DNA of 5,272 bases from Promethearchaeota archaeon (GTDB lineage: Archaea; Asgardarchaeota; Lokiarchaeia; Sigynarchaeales; MK-D1), in contig JAEOTN010000165.1 of NCBI GenBank assembly GCA_016839865.1, positions 1 through 5,272 of the forward strand, written 5' to 3'. A program made the position numbers and the translations under genes. The notes beneath the pieces are model-generated. The model made no database searches, was not told where the DNA came from, and saw only the letters and a program-made list of their open reading frames with translations. Below are positions 5,085-5,272 of the stretch, piece by piece (within the stretch, counting starts at the first letter, position 1; every line of letters begins with the position of its first letter).

Positions 5085-5256
5085 CATGAGGCAACTTCCA
5101 GGTATTTACAAAAAGGTCTATTTATGGTGCAGGTTCGCTCCAAAGATCTCGAAATATACCAACTAATTACCATGATCGAAAATCCCGAACGGATTTTTGG
5201 AGCATGCAATCCACACAAGATGTAAAGGTAATATTCAAAAGGTAGAAAACAGAAAA

Positions 5257-5272
5257 ATGATCAATCCATATT
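5257..5272 (+). CDS. Possible start of a downstream gene cut by the window edge
   Basis: An ATG at 5257 begins M-I-N-P-Y and runs off the window. TAATATTC (5229-5236) lies about 25 bases upstream, the same spacing seen for the leaderless genes in this window. Five codons are too few to judge coding, so this rests on spacing alone. Confidence 0.2.

Larger units (their letters stand above)
4591..5256. other. Long AT-rich region with no convincing intact gene
   Basis: About 670 bases hold no ORF that I can assign to a family on either strand. Minus-strand ORFs here (4430-4702, 5024-5218) run across the tRNA or lack any recognisable feature. What can be seen is a short inverted repeat TCTCC/GGAGA at 4603-4619, an interrupted helix-turn-helix-like reading frame from 4718, three inverted repeats between 4909 and 4993, and a 40-codon ORF with promoter-like spacing at 4962. 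Read as a whole it looks like gene remnants or small regulated transcripts. Confidence 0.5.

Noticed and set aside
5024..5218. 64-codon minus-strand ORF
   Set aside because: It has no promoter-like element or recognisable motif, and the opposite strand has better start-site context.
1..5272. CRISPR array, insertion sequence, toxin-antitoxin or defence cassette
   Set aside because: I found no regularly spaced repeats, no transposase or integrase motif, and no terminal repeats. The lone nucleotidyltransferase belongs to a conserved archaeal family and has no HEPN-type partner beside it.

Overview
The window looks archaeal. Both tRNA genes lack an encoded CCA end, and one is interrupted by an intron-like insertion. 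Several genes have a TATA-like box about 26 bases before the start codon and no Shine-Dalgarno sequence, which suggests leaderless transcripts. The protein families also fit: a geranylgeranyl-reductase-type flavoprotein, an archaeal predicted nucleotidyltransferase (COG1665-like) and a COG2108-type radical SAM protein. The DNA is AT-rich. The lineage cannot be fixed from this window; an Asgard or other mesophilic archaeon is only a guess.

Layout. Positions 1-1065 (minus) hold most of an FAD-dependent oxidoreductase that runs off the left edge. A 60-base divergent promoter region, centred on a short palindrome, separates it from a plus-strand pair: cutA (1126-1455) and an ATGA-overlapped, SD-led gene for a membrane-anchored protein of unknown function (1452-2264). 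That gene meets the minus-strand nucleotidyltransferase (2242-2949) tail to tail with a 23-base overlap. Further right on the minus strand come tRNA-Lys(CUU) with an unusually placed insertion (3066-3175), a radical SAM gene (3264-4400) and tRNA-Lys(UUU) (4468-4541).

The right end (about 4545-5272) has no convincing intact gene. It holds the tRNA promoter, an in-frame-interrupted stretch resembling a helix-turn-helix gene relic (4718-4882), and a cluster of three inverted repeats. One of these repeats sits between a TATA box and a 40-codon ORF (4962-5084) like an operator. A possible new leaderless start lies at the extreme edge (5257).

No single pathway links these genes. The points most worth checking are the tRNA-Lys(CUU) insertion, the altered cysteine spacing in the radical SAM protein, the palindromic divergent promoter, the hydrolase-like protein without a visible nucleophile elbow, and the interrupted or regulated small ORFs at the right end. 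I see no clear multi-gene defence or mobile system.
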